DNA from: Austwickia sp.
GTDB lineage: Bacteria; Actinomycetota; Actinomycetes; Actinomycetales; Dermatophilaceae
Assembly: GCA_016711265.1 (NCBI GenBank)
Contig: JADJTI010000005.1
Span: forward strand, 62,001 to 126,000
DNA: 64,000 nt
Reading direction: 5' to 3'
The translations under genes were made by a program, and so were the position numbers. How positions within the stretch are numbered: the first letter of the stretch is position 1; each line of letters opens with the position of its first letter. Shown piece by piece: positions 9,242 through 17,800 of the stretch. The notes under the pieces were generated by a model that searched no databases, was not told where the DNA came from, and saw nothing but the letters and a program-made list of their open reading frames with translations.

Positions 9242-10816
9242 ATGAGCCAGCAGACCCCCGTCGTCGTCTCCGGCCCCACCGTGGACCGGCAGGACGAGAT
9301 CCTGTCGGCCCCTGCGCTGGACTTCCTGGCCGGGCTGCACCGGGCCTTCGAGGCCCGCCGCCAGGAGCTGCTCAAGGCCCGCGAGGTGCGGTACGCCGAG
9401 TTGGCCGCCGGTGGCACCCTGGGGTTCCTCCCGCAGACTCAGGCGGTACGCGAGGGCGACTGGAAGGTCGCCGAGCCGGCTCCGGGGCTGGTGGATCGGC
9501 GCTGTGAGATCACCGGGCCGACCGAACGCAAGATGACCATCAACGCCCTCAACAGCGGCGCTCGGGTGTGGCTGGCAGACCTGGAGGATGCCAACACCCC
9601 CGCCTGGTCCAACGTGATCAGCGGGCAGGCCAACCTGATCGACGCCGTCGAGGGCACGATCTCGTTCACCAACCCCGACGGCCGGGAGTACGCGTTGACC
9701 GGCCGCCCGGCGACCATCGTCGTGCGCCCCCGCGGCTGGCACTTGAGCGAGAAGCACATCCTGGTCGACGGGGAGCGGATGTCGGGCTCGCTGGTCGACT
9801 TCGGTCTGTACTTCTTCCACTGCGCCCAGCGCCAGATCGACCGCGGCTTCGGCCCTTACTTCTACCTGCCCAAGATGGAGTCTCACCTGGAGGCTCGGCT
9901 CTGGAACGACGTCTTCGTGCATGCCCAAGAGGCCGTGGGCATTCCGCGGGGGACGATCCGGGCGACCTGCCTCATCGAGACGTTCCCGGCGGCCTTCGAG
10001 ATGCAGGAAATCCTCTATGAGCTGCGCGAGCACTCCAGCGGGCTGAACGCCGGGCGGTGGGACTACATCTTTAGCGTCATCAAGAAGTTCCGCACCCGCG
10101 GGGCCGACTTCATGCTGCCGGACCGCTCCCAGGTCACGATGACCGTGCCCTTCATGCGGGCCTACACCGAACTGCTCGTGCGCACCTGTCATCAGCGCGG
10201 GGCGCACGCGATCGGCGGTATGGCCGCGTTCATCCCCAGCCGCGACGAGCAGGTCAACGCCACCGCCTTCGCCAAGCTCGCCGAGGACAAGACCCGGGAG
10301 GCCCAGGACGGTTTCGACGGTTCCTGGGTGGCCCACCCGGGCATGGTCGCCGCCTGCACCGAGATCTTCGACGCGGTCCTGGGGGACAGGCCGAACCAGC
10401 TGGACAGGCTGCGGGACGACGTCGACGTGAGCGCCGACGATCTGCTGGACGTCAAGTCCACGCCGGGGGCGGTGACCGAGGCCGGGCTGCGCGCCAACAT
10501 CAGCGTCGGCATCCAGTACCTGCACGCCTGGCTCGCCGGCAACGGCGCGGTGGGCATCAACAACTTGATGGAGGACGCCGCGACCGCGGAGATTTCGCGC
10601 TCCCAGGTGTGGCAGTGGATCCACAACCGGGTCGTCCTGGACGACGGCCAGGTGGTGACCACGGAACTGGTGGCGGCCATCGCCGATGAAGAGATCGCCG
10701 CGCTGGACGGGGAACCGCAGGAGTATGCCGCGGCGCGGGAGACGTTCATGACGGTCGCCACGGCGCAGGATTTCGAGGACTTCCTGACCGTGCCGGCGTA
10801 CGAGCAGATGGCCTGA
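9242..10816 (+). CDS. aceB: Malate synthase A
   Basis: Condenses glyoxylate with acetyl-CoA to malate. It has 524 residues, the usual length of the A-type enzyme. The family signature HSSGLNAGRWDYIFSV is present, with the catalytic-site Arg in VRPRGWHL, the magnesium-binding Glu in LIETFPAAFEMQE and the conserved SQVWQWIHN near the C-terminus. Start is the ATG at 9242 with GAAAGAGG upstream; an earlier in-frame ATG at 9146 would add an unrelated 32-residue leader. No isocitrate lyase gene is in the window. A strong hairpin terminator follows. Confidence 0.96.
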   Translation: MSQQTPVVVSGPTVDRQDEILSAPALDFLAGLHRAFEARRQELLKAREVRYAELAAGGTLGFLPQTQAVREGDWKVAEPAPGLVDRRCEITGPTERKMTINALNSGARVWLADLEDANTPAWSNVISGQANLIDAVEGTISFTNPDGREYALTGRPATIVVRPRGWHLSEKHILVDGERMSGSLVDFGLYFFHCAQRQIDRGFGPYFYLPKMESHLEARLWNDVFVHAQEAVGIPRGTIRATCLIETFPAAFEMQEILYELREHSSGLNAGRWDYIFSVIKKFRTRGADFMLPDRSQVTMTVPFMRAYTELLVRTCHQRGAHAIGGMAAFIPSRDEQVNATAFAKLAEDKTREAQDGFDGSWVAHPGMVAACTEIFDAVLGDRPNQLDRLRDDVDVSADDLLDVKSTPGAVTEAGLRANISVGIQYLHAWLAGNGAVGINNLMEDAATAEISRSQVWQWIHNRVVLDDGQVVTTELVAAIADEEIAALDGEPQEYAAARETFMTVATAQDFEDFLTVPAYEQMA

Positions 10817-10839
10817 GGCGCGGCGAACCGAGAACGGAC

Positions 10840-10872
10840 GGGGCCGGGGTGCGGGTTCGGCACCCCGGCCCC
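10840..10872 (+). terminator. Terminator hairpin after aceB
   Basis: 13-bp perfect GC-rich stem (10840-10852 with 10860-10872) and a 7-nt loop, starting 23 bp after the aceB stop and followed by a short TT. Typical of high-GC actinobacterial intrinsic terminators. Confidence 0.75.
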
Positions 10873-10991
10873 TTGCCGTTGGGCGCGGATATCTGCCCTT
10901 GGGCGTGCCGCGTGCCTCCGTCGAACGAAATGCGATATGCGTCACACTTGCGGACGTGGCACTCAGCCGCCAATCTAGTCACAGCACTGAA

Positions 10992-11002
10992 TGGTCTGAC
11001 CA
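10992..11002. promoter_or_regulatory. LldR/FadR-type operator upstream of lactate permease
   Basis: TGGTCTGACCA is a perfect 4+3+4 palindrome and fits the TNGTNNNACNA consensus known for GntR-family LldR regulators of lactate genes. It lies 74 bp before the permease start. An identical 11-mer stands at 58559-58569 upstream of the TRAP transporter. Confidence 0.6.
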
Positions 11003-11075
11003 ATGTGAGGCCAGGCCAGGGTCGGCGGTGGGTGACGTCCGCCGGGTCCATCCGTCGCTGTAGGAGGTACTCCTC

Positions 11076-12764
11076 GTGATCACCGCGTACCAACCCGATA
11101 TCGCCCCGGTGGGCTCCCTGTGGCTCTCCGCTCTCATCGGTCTTCTGCCTCTCGTGACGGTCTTCGTCACCCTGGGCTGGCTGCGTTGGAAGGCCCACCA
11201 CGCGGGCCTGACCGCGCTCGCCGTCGCCATTCTCGTGGCGGCGCTGTTCTGGAAAATGCCTATCCATCTCGCCGTCCTCTCGGCCACCGAGGGCTTCGTC
11301 TTCGGCCTGATGCCCATCATGTGGATCGTGTTCATGGCGATCGTGCTCTACCAGATCACGGTGGTCAGCGGCCGCTTCGAGGACCTGCGTGACGTCTTCG
11401 ACCTGATCAGCGACGACCCCCGGATCCAAGCCATCGTCATCGCGTTCTGCTTCGGTGGCCTGATGGAGGCCCTGGCCGGCTTCGGCGCCCCGGTGGCCAT
11501 CACCGGCGTCATGCTGATGGCGGTCGGCTTCTCCGCGCTGCGGGCCGCGGCCGTCGTACTGCTGGCAAACACCGCACCGGTGGCCTTCGGCGCCATCGGC
11601 ACCCCGATCCTGACCGCCGGCCGGCTCACCGGGATACCCCCGCAGGAAGTCGGCGCGTACGTCGGCCACCAGACTCCGCTGCTCGCCTTCATGGTGCCGC
11701 TGTTCCTGTGCTTCATCACCGACGGCAAGCGCGGCGTCAAGCAGGTCTGGCCGGTCGCCCTGGTCACCGGCATCGTGTTCGGTGTCGCCCAGTGGGTCAG
11801 CGCAACCTACCTGGCGATGGAGCTGACCGACATCATCTCCTCGCTGGCCGGCCTGGCCGCGATCGTCCTCATGCTGCGCTTCTGGCGTCCCCAGGGCCGC
11901 GAGGAAGCCCGCGCCAGCCTCCGCGAACAACACCACCAGGAGTGGGAATCGCTCACCGAGGCCGAGCGTGCCGCCCAGCCTGCGCTGCCCGCCAAACGCG
12001 AGGGTGTCGTGCTGACCGGTGAGCGGATCTTCATGGCGTTGTTCCCGTACCTGCTGGTCATCGCCGCGTTCTCGATCGCCAAGCTCTACGACCCCGTCAA
12101 GAACTGGCTGCTGGCCACGGACATCAAGATCCCCTGGCCCGGCCTGGACGGCCAGGTGCTGACGGTCGCAGGCAAGCCGAACGGGTCCACGGTGTACACC
12201 TTCTCGTGGCTGTCCAACCCCGGTACGACGCTGCTGATCTGTGCGGCCATCGTCGCCCTGGTCTACAAGGTGAGCCCCGGAGCGTTCTTCCGGGAGATCG
12301 GTGCGACGGCGCACAAGCTGCGCTTCTCGTTCCTGACCGTCGGTAGCGTGCTGGCGCTGGCGTACGTGATGAACCTGTCCGGGCAGACGATCACGATCGG
12401 GACCTGGATCGCCGGCACGGGTGCGGCGTTCGCGTTCTTCTCACCCATCCTGGGCTGGATCGGCACGGCGGTCACCGGTTCGGACACTTCCGCCAACGCG
12501 CTGTTCGCAACCCTGCAACAGACGGCGGCCAAGGGCGCGGGCATCGACCCGACCCTGCTGGTGGCGGCCAACACCTCCGGTGGCGTGGTCGGCAAGATGA
12601 TCAGCCCGCAGAACCTGACGATCGCCGCCACCGCCGTGGGGTTGCTCGGCCGAGAGTCCGACATCCTGCGCAAGGTGATCTGGTGGAGCGTCGGCCTGCT
12701 GCTGGTGCTGTGCGTGTTGATCGGCCTGCAGTCCACTCCGGTGCTCTCCTGGATGCTGCCGTAG
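11076..12764 (+). CDS. lldP: L-lactate permease, LctP family
   Basis: Secondary transporter for lactate (and possibly glycolate), 562 residues with about 13 membrane helices. It starts TALIGLLPLV-like as in the LctP family. Diagnostic stretches include EALAGFGAPVAITGVML, NTAPVAFGAIGTPI and TGSDTSANALF, then the helix-breaking motif NTSGGVVGKMISPQN near the C-terminus. A cytoplasmic charged loop (about 265-310) separates the two halves. Start is GTG, eight bases after AGGAGG. A GntR-type operator lies upstream and a hairpin terminator downstream, so it is probably a single-gene, lactate-controlled unit. Confidence 0.95.
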   Translation: MITAYQPDIAPVGSLWLSALIGLLPLVTVFVTLGWLRWKAHHAGLTALAVAILVAALFWKMPIHLAVLSATEGFVFGLMPIMWIVFMAIVLYQITVVSGRFEDLRDVFDLISDDPRIQAIVIAFCFGGLMEALAGFGAPVAITGVMLMAVGFSALRAAAVVLLANTAPVAFGAIGTPILTAGRLTGIPPQEVGAYVGHQTPLLAFMVPLFLCFITDGKRGVKQVWPVALVTGIVFGVAQWVSATYLAMELTDIISSLAGLAAIVLMLRFWRPQGREEARASLREQHHQEWESLTEAERAAQPALPAKREGVVLTGERIFMALFPYLLVIAAFSIAKLYDPVKNWLLATDIKIPWPGLDGQVLTVAGKPNGSTVYTFSWLSNPGTTLLICAAIVALVYKVSPGAFFREIGATAHKLRFSFLTVGSVLALAYVMNLSGQTITIGTWIAGTGAAFAFFSPILGWIGTAVTGSDTSANALFATLQQTAAKGAGIDPTLLVAANTSGGVVGKMISPQNLTIAATAVGLLGRESDILRKVIWWSVGLLLVLCVLIGLQSTPVLSWMLP

Positions 12765-12789
12765 CGGCTGCTTCGTCCGCGCGTCCCGT

Positions 12790-12827
12790 GGGCCGCGACC
12801 GCTGAGTTCTTCTCGGGGTCGCGGCCC
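12790..12827 (+). terminator. Terminator hairpin after lldP
   Basis: 11-bp perfect stem, 12790-12800 pairing with 12817-12827, with a 16-nt loop, about 25 bp after the lldP stop. Confidence 0.65.
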
Positions 12828-12856
12828 TCGGCGTTGGCCCTCCCAACCCTCTCTCG

Positions 12857-13265
<409 letters not shown>

Positions 13266-13293
13266 GTCGGGCGATGGTTGTGGCGGGCCGAGG

Positions 13294-14061
13294 CTAAGCT
13301 CGCGCCTTGCGCCAGCCGGCCGCCAGAGCGTCCCGCTCGCTGCAGAACCAGCGCTCGCCCTTGGCGGGCGTGATCACGGTCTCGGCGTAGGACCGCCCAC
13401 CCGGTACGTGGTAGATCTTTTCGCCCGTGGAGCTGATGTTGCCTTTGATGACGCACCCGACTGGGCGGACAACCGGCGCGGGGGCGACCGGAGTCACGGG
13501 CACCGGCGCGGGCGTGATCGGGCAGCCCGCCCACAATCCCCGTTTGGCGCGCGCTGCCCGGCCCTGCGCCGCGCGATAGCGCGCCTGCTGGGGGTAGGCG
13601 GCGGCAAAGGTGTACTCGCGCGCGAACCCGCCCTCGATCATCAGCTCGGCGGCCAGGCGTCCATTGGCCAGACTCACGTGCCGCAGCAGCCGCCCGTACC
13701 GGTCGCGGTCGGCCTGCGAGGCATCCCGGCCCAGGCGCACCGAGCGGCCCTGCACCAGCGACCGCAGCCGGGTGGTGGCCTGCGCGGCGAAGCACTCACG
13801 CTTGGCCACCTCGGGCGCATCGAGGCCGATCAGCCGGACCTTCTCGACCCGCCGACCGACCCGGACGGTGATCGTGTCACCGTCCACGACACGGGCGACC
13901 TGGAACAACGGCGTGGCGACGGCCGCAGCCGAGGCTGAGGTCGCGGCGGCGGTCGCGGCGGCGGCCGGTTCAGCCGGGAACGACGAAGGCAGCAGTACGG
14001 CGGCCACCAAAGCCAGCGCGAACGCCGTACCTGGGGTGCCCGTGAGGATCGGTGTGCGCAC
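13294..14061 (-). CDS. Secreted thermonuclease with C-terminal sunset-type domain
   Basis: Staphylococcal-nuclease-like Ca-dependent nuclease of 255 residues. A signal peptide (about 1-37, with hydrophobic AFALALVAAVLLP) and an Ala-rich linker precede the SNase domain. That domain carries VVDGDTITV (Asp60, Asp62), RLIGLDAPE (Arg76, Glu84) and DRYGRLLRHV, matching the catalytic Arg-Glu-Arg set. After a Pro-rich linker, the last 55 residues contain IKGNISSTGEKIYHVPGG, the small domain often called sunset in actinobacterial thermonucleases. Start is GTG with GGAG upstream. It lies downstream of the signalling operon on the same strand, 126 bp away, and is probably independent of it. Confidence 0.88.
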   Translation of the reverse strand: MRTPILTGTPGTAFALALVAAVLLPSSFPAEPAAAATAAATSASAAAVATPLFQVARVVDGDTITVRVGRRVEKVRLIGLDAPEVAKRECFAAQATTRLRSLVQGRSVRLGRDASQADRDRYGRLLRHVSLANGRLAAELMIEGGFAREYTFAAAYPQQARYRAAQGRAARAKRGLWAGCPITPAPVPVTPVAPAPVVRPVGCVIKGNISSTGEKIYHVPGGRSYAETVITPAKGERWFCSERDALAAGWRKARA

Positions 14062-14187
14062 GTCTGACTCCAGCCTGCTCGCCTGGCCACCCGATCGTCC
14101 GGATCGGGCCGTGCCTGAGGCTAGCGTCAGTCACTGACGAATCGCCGTGCGTGCCAAGGCGGTACGTCGGGTGGTCGGCCCGGTCGC

Positions 14188-15144
14188 TCAGCCGGTACCG
14201 GCCCGTTCGGAGGCGGTGGCCGGGCGGATCACCAGCCGGGTCCAGGCCCCCAGGTAGATCCGGTCGGCGGCGTCGACCTCGACCTTGCGGCCAGGGTCGA
14301 TCGGGTCGACCGGCAGCGCGTCGCCAGCGGCACCGACGTACGTGCCGTTGGAGGAGCCGAGATCCTCGATCCACCACCGGCGGCCGTCCGAGCTGAACTG
14401 GGCGTGCCGACGAGACACCCCGGTGTCCGCGCCGCAGTCCACATCAGGTCGCACGCTGCGGGTCGCCGAGGGCCGCCCGACCAGCACGGTCCGGCCATGC
14501 ACCGGCACCACGTCCGGCACATCGGGTGAGGGGCAGTCCTGGTCGCTGCGTTGCACGGCGTACCACTGCGGATCGACCCAGATCTCCACGACCCAGTCGG
14601 GGGTGCTCTCCCGGGACGGCGGGCGGTACTGCGGGCGGCGGCGGGTCGGATCGTCGGCGGGGACTGATGCCGGTGCCGCGTCGGGTGCGGGTTCGGGTTC
14701 GGGAGCGGGCTCGGCGAGGACGGCCGACGGCATCGGGACCGGCGGTGGCGTCACTTCTAGCACCGGAGGAGGCTGCGCAGGGATCGCGGGGGTCACCACG
14801 GTGGGCATCGGTACGGCGGGTGGCTCGGCCGGCGCGGGGTCGAGGTCGAGGCTGGACCGCTGCTGGGCGGCCGGCACCAGCGGCGCCGCACCGGTGGTGA
14901 AGTCGTACCCGCACGCCTCGCAGAACAGGTCCTGGATCTCGTTGGCGACCCCACACAGCGGGCACGGTCGGGTCTGCGGCTCGGGCGGTGCAGGCGGCGC
15001 TGACGCCGGCTGGGACGAGGGAGCCCCCGCCGTGGGGCCCGGCGCACCGGCGTCAACGGGGGAGGCGCTGGTCATCGGCGTACCGCAGACATCGCAGTAA
15101 TCGGTCGACCCGCTGGGGTGGCCGCTCGGGCACAGAGCCGTCAC
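14188..15144 (-). CDS. Zinc-ribbon and FHA domain phosphothreonine reader
   Basis: Cytoplasmic adaptor of 318 residues. Two zinc ribbons lie at the N-terminus: CPSGH with YCDVCG (residues 5-21) and CPLCG with CEACG (about 60-80). A long Pro/Ala-rich linker follows, then a C-terminal FHA domain with the pThr-binding signature VGRPSATR, SRRHAQF and DLGSSNGTYVG. FHA domains bind phosphothreonine, so it is a natural target or partner of the PknG kinase three genes upstream, comparable in role to OdhI/GarA, though not orthologous by architecture. Start is GTG, overlapping the VWA stop by 4 bp (GTGA). Last gene of the operon. Confidence 0.9.
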   Translation of the reverse strand: MTALCPSGHPSGSTDYCDVCGTPMTSASPVDAGAPGPTAGAPSSQPASAPPAPPEPQTRPCPLCGVANEIQDLFCEACGYDFTTGAAPLVPAAQQRSSLDLDPAPAEPPAVPMPTVVTPAIPAQPPPVLEVTPPPVPMPSAVLAEPAPEPEPAPDAAPASVPADDPTRRRPQYRPPSRESTPDWVVEIWVDPQWYAVQRSDQDCPSPDVPDVVPVHGRTVLVGRPSATRSVRPDVDCGADTGVSRRHAQFSSDGRRWWIEDLGSSNGTYVGAAGDALPVDPIDPGRKVEVDAADRIYLGAWTRLVIRPATASERAGTG

Positions 15145-16436
15145 TTGCGGACCCGCACGGTCTTGGTCGAGGCGGTGTCCAGTTCCATTTCGTCGAGCCG
15201 GTCGACGTGCCGCCGCAGCCGTACCCGGCCGGTGGCCGCGTCCTCGATGTCGACCACCCGCGCCAACCGTCCGGTGGCCGCCTCGTCACCGGTCTGGGCG
15301 GCCAGTTGCACGGCCCGCCCGAGCTTGTTGGTCGCGGTTGCGTCATCCCCGAGGGCTTTGGCGGCCAGGCCCTGCTGAATGGCCGTGGCCAGTTCGGTCT
15401 GTCCGGTGTAGTGCGCGACCTCGGGGCTGATCCGCGCCGTCAGCAAGTCATCGGCGGACCATTTCGCCTTCACCAGTCCCTGGGCCATGACCTGGTCGTC
15501 GACTACCAACTGCACGCGGGCGGCGAGCTGTTCGGCGCCGACGGACTTGGCAGGCAACCGTACGGCGACGTGGTAGTCGCGGGTCTCGTCCGCCCACGAA
15601 CCGGTCGGGTAGGCGCCGGTCAGCGCGTTAACCTCGCGGCGCCGGGCGGTGAGGTCCTCCAGCGTCGGCGCCACCTGACGGACGAACATCACCTGGGCGC
15701 CCTGCGGTGCCCACACCCGCAGGGTCGCGTCGGCCAGGCCCCGGGCCATGGAGGCCCGCATCATCGCGGCGAACTCGGCGGGCATGTCGTCCCAGCGTCG
15801 GATCAGGTCGACGGTGCCAAGCAGGGCTTGGGCGATCCGGCGTACCTCACCGACCTGCCAGGCGGCACCCAACCCGCGGCAGTCGCACTGGAACCGGCCG
15901 CGGACCGCCTCGATCGCCCGGTCCAACTGCTGCGGGGTTTCGTGCTGGTTCTCGCCGTCGGTGAGCAGGATGACGTGCCGCTTGGTGAGGCTGGGGATCG
16001 AGTCGAACAGTTGCCCGGCGGCGATCAGCCAGGTGCCCATCGCGGTCCCACCGTCGGGATACAGACGGGTCAGGGCCTGTTTGGCTTCCAGCCGGGTCTG
16101 CGTCGACATCCGCACCATCGCGGCGTGATAGCCATCCGGGTAGCACAACCGGGCCTCGTGGTCGCCGGCCACGATGGCGAAATACACCCCGTCGACGATC
16201 TGGTCGAGGGCGGCTGCGGCGGCGTACTGGGCGGCTCGGACCCCCTCCTGTTCCATCGAACCCGAGGTGTCCACGACGATCACCTCGCCCGCGTCGCCCG
16301 TGCCACCGATGCCGCCGGTGCCGCCGAGGCCGACGCTGCCGGCGCCGGTGCAGGTCATCGACACGATGGCGTGCACGTCGGTGCCCCCGTCGGGCAGGTG
16401 CTCGTTCTGATGGACCTGGGCGGTGAACTCAGCCAT
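15141..16436 (-). CDS. VWA domain protein (TerY-like)
   Basis: Protein of 431 residues with an N-terminal von Willebrand A domain. The MIDAS motif is intact: VVDTSGSME (Asp56, Ser58, Ser60), the Thr in PDGGTAMGTW and the Asp in ILLTDGENQ. A Gly-rich insertion precedes the first strand. The C-terminal half is beta-rich, then helical. VWA proteins of this kind act as metal-dependent scaffolds; TerY-type members associate with PP2C phosphatases and kinases. Start ATG overlaps the phosphatase stop by 8 bp. No signal peptide, so cytoplasmic. Confidence 0.88.
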   Translation of the reverse strand: MAEFTAQVHQNEHLPDGGTDVHAIVSMTCTGAGSVGLGGTGGIGGTGDAGEVIVVDTSGSMEQEGVRAAQYAAAAALDQIVDGVYFAIVAGDHEARLCYPDGYHAAMVRMSTQTRLEAKQALTRLYPDGGTAMGTWLIAAGQLFDSIPSLTKRHVILLTDGENQHETPQQLDRAIEAVRGRFQCDCRGLGAAWQVGEVRRIAQALLGTVDLIRRWDDMPAEFAAMMRASMARGLADATLRVWAPQGAQVMFVRQVAPTLEDLTARRREVNALTGAYPTGSWADETRDYHVAVRLPAKSVGAEQLAARVQLVVDDQVMAQGLVKAKWSADDLLTARISPEVAHYTGQTELATAIQQGLAAKALGDDATATNKLGRAVQLAAQTGDEAATGRLARVVDIEDAATGRVRLRRHVDRLDEMELDTASTKTVRVRK

Positions 16437-17800
16437 GGACAGCATCCTCGCTCGGGACATCCGTGACGGCGACCGCCGGGCTCGATGCGGGGGCAGGTGG
16501 GGACCCCAGGCGGGCGAGCACGGCCGTGATGTTGTCATGGCCGCCTTGCTGTTTGGCCCACCGGACCAGCCCTTCGGCGAGCGCCAGCGGATCGCCGAAC
16601 GGCGCTTGCGCCGTGGGTCCGGCCCCGACCTGGGCGGCAACCTGCGCCACCACGGCTGCGAGGGCCAGTTCACCGGAGGCGTAGTTCCACAGCCCGTCCG
16701 AACACAGCAGCAGCCAGCCGGCAACCTCCGGTTCGAAAGCGCGGCTGGTGGGGGTGTGATCGGGGGCGTCGGCCCCTAACCAGCGGGTGATGGTGTGGGC
16801 GTGCGGGCCGGTTTCGGCGAGCGCGCGGTCCATGCCCGCGCGCACCTGTTCGCCGGCGAGCGAGTCGTCGAGGGTGAGCAACGCCGGTACGCCGGGTGGC
16901 TCGGGCAGCCAGTACGCGCGGCTGTCGCCCACCGACCCGACGACGACGAAATCCTCCTCGATCACCGCGGCAACGAACGTGCAGGCCGGCAGGCTGAGCG
17001 CGGTGCTCCCGGCCGGAGGCGGTGAACCGGATTCCTGGGTGGACTCCTGGGCGCGCCGACTGGTCACCGCGTCGGTGACCTGGCCGACGGCGTCGCTGGC
17101 CGCATCGGCGGCGGCCTCCAATCGGGCGATCAGCGCGGCCTCGCGCGCGGTGGCCAGACCCAGGCCTTGAGCCCGGGAGGAGGTCAGGACGGCGGCGGCC
17201 GCCTCGGCGGCGGCCAGGCTCGCGTCGGCGGAGGCGATCGCTGTGGTGACACCGTCGCAGACCACCAAGGCCGCGCGGCCCGGGTGGGTGGGGTCGACGC
17301 GGACCGCCATCGCGTCCTGGTTCTCGGTGTGCCGGATCCCGCGGTCGCACACCCCGGCCAGCCACGGCGCCGGGGGTTTCAGTGAAGTGGTCCCGCGGCG
17401 GTGGGCGGCGCCCGCCGCACTGGGTGCAGTAGCCGTCAGCGTCGTACCGGCCCGCGCACTCCACGCAGGCGCCACCGTCCGCGGCCCGCTCCTCCTCGGC
17501 GACCGGCAGGGGCCGCAGCCCGGCCGGATCGGCACCTAGCACGAGCATGGCCCCCCGGTCCCCCCGGTCCCCCCGGTCGGCGCGGGCGGGCGCGCTGGAC
17601 GGCGCGGCGATCACCGCGGCGCCGTCCCCAGCGGTGGGAGCTCCGGTGTGAGCGTCGAAGCCCGGCGCCTCGAACAGCCCCGCGCCGATGGGGTTGTCGC
17701 AGGAGGGACAGCGTTTCAGCGTGGCGTCGGCCAGCCCGCCGCCGCACCGCGGGCAGGTCAGGGCCGCGGGCGGCGACAACGGCATCGGGTCGTGAGTCAT
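16429..17800 (-). pseudogene. Zinc-ribbon PP2C phosphatase, single-base frameshift
   Basis: Two overlapping frames together form one protein. The first (start 17800, ATGA overlap with pknG) encodes two zinc ribbons, CPRCG with CPSCD and CVECA with CTQCG, up to RDHFTETP. The second encodes the PP2C phosphatase domain from APWLAGVCDRGIRHTENQDA through VVCDGV, GSVGDSRAYW, LLLCSDGLW and GHDNITAVLA to the stop at 16429. They join if one G is removed from the GGGGG run at 17372-17376 (plus strand). The metal-binding Asp residues of PP2C are all present, so the domain itself looks functional. Either a homopolymer sequencing error or a recent frameshift; I favour error because everything else in the operon is intact. 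Confidence 0.8.

Noticed and set aside
14188..15144. Direct orthologue of OdhI/GarA
   Set aside because: The FHA protein has zinc ribbons and a long linker and lacks the short N-terminal phospho-Thr tail typical of OdhI/GarA; only functional analogy is suggested.
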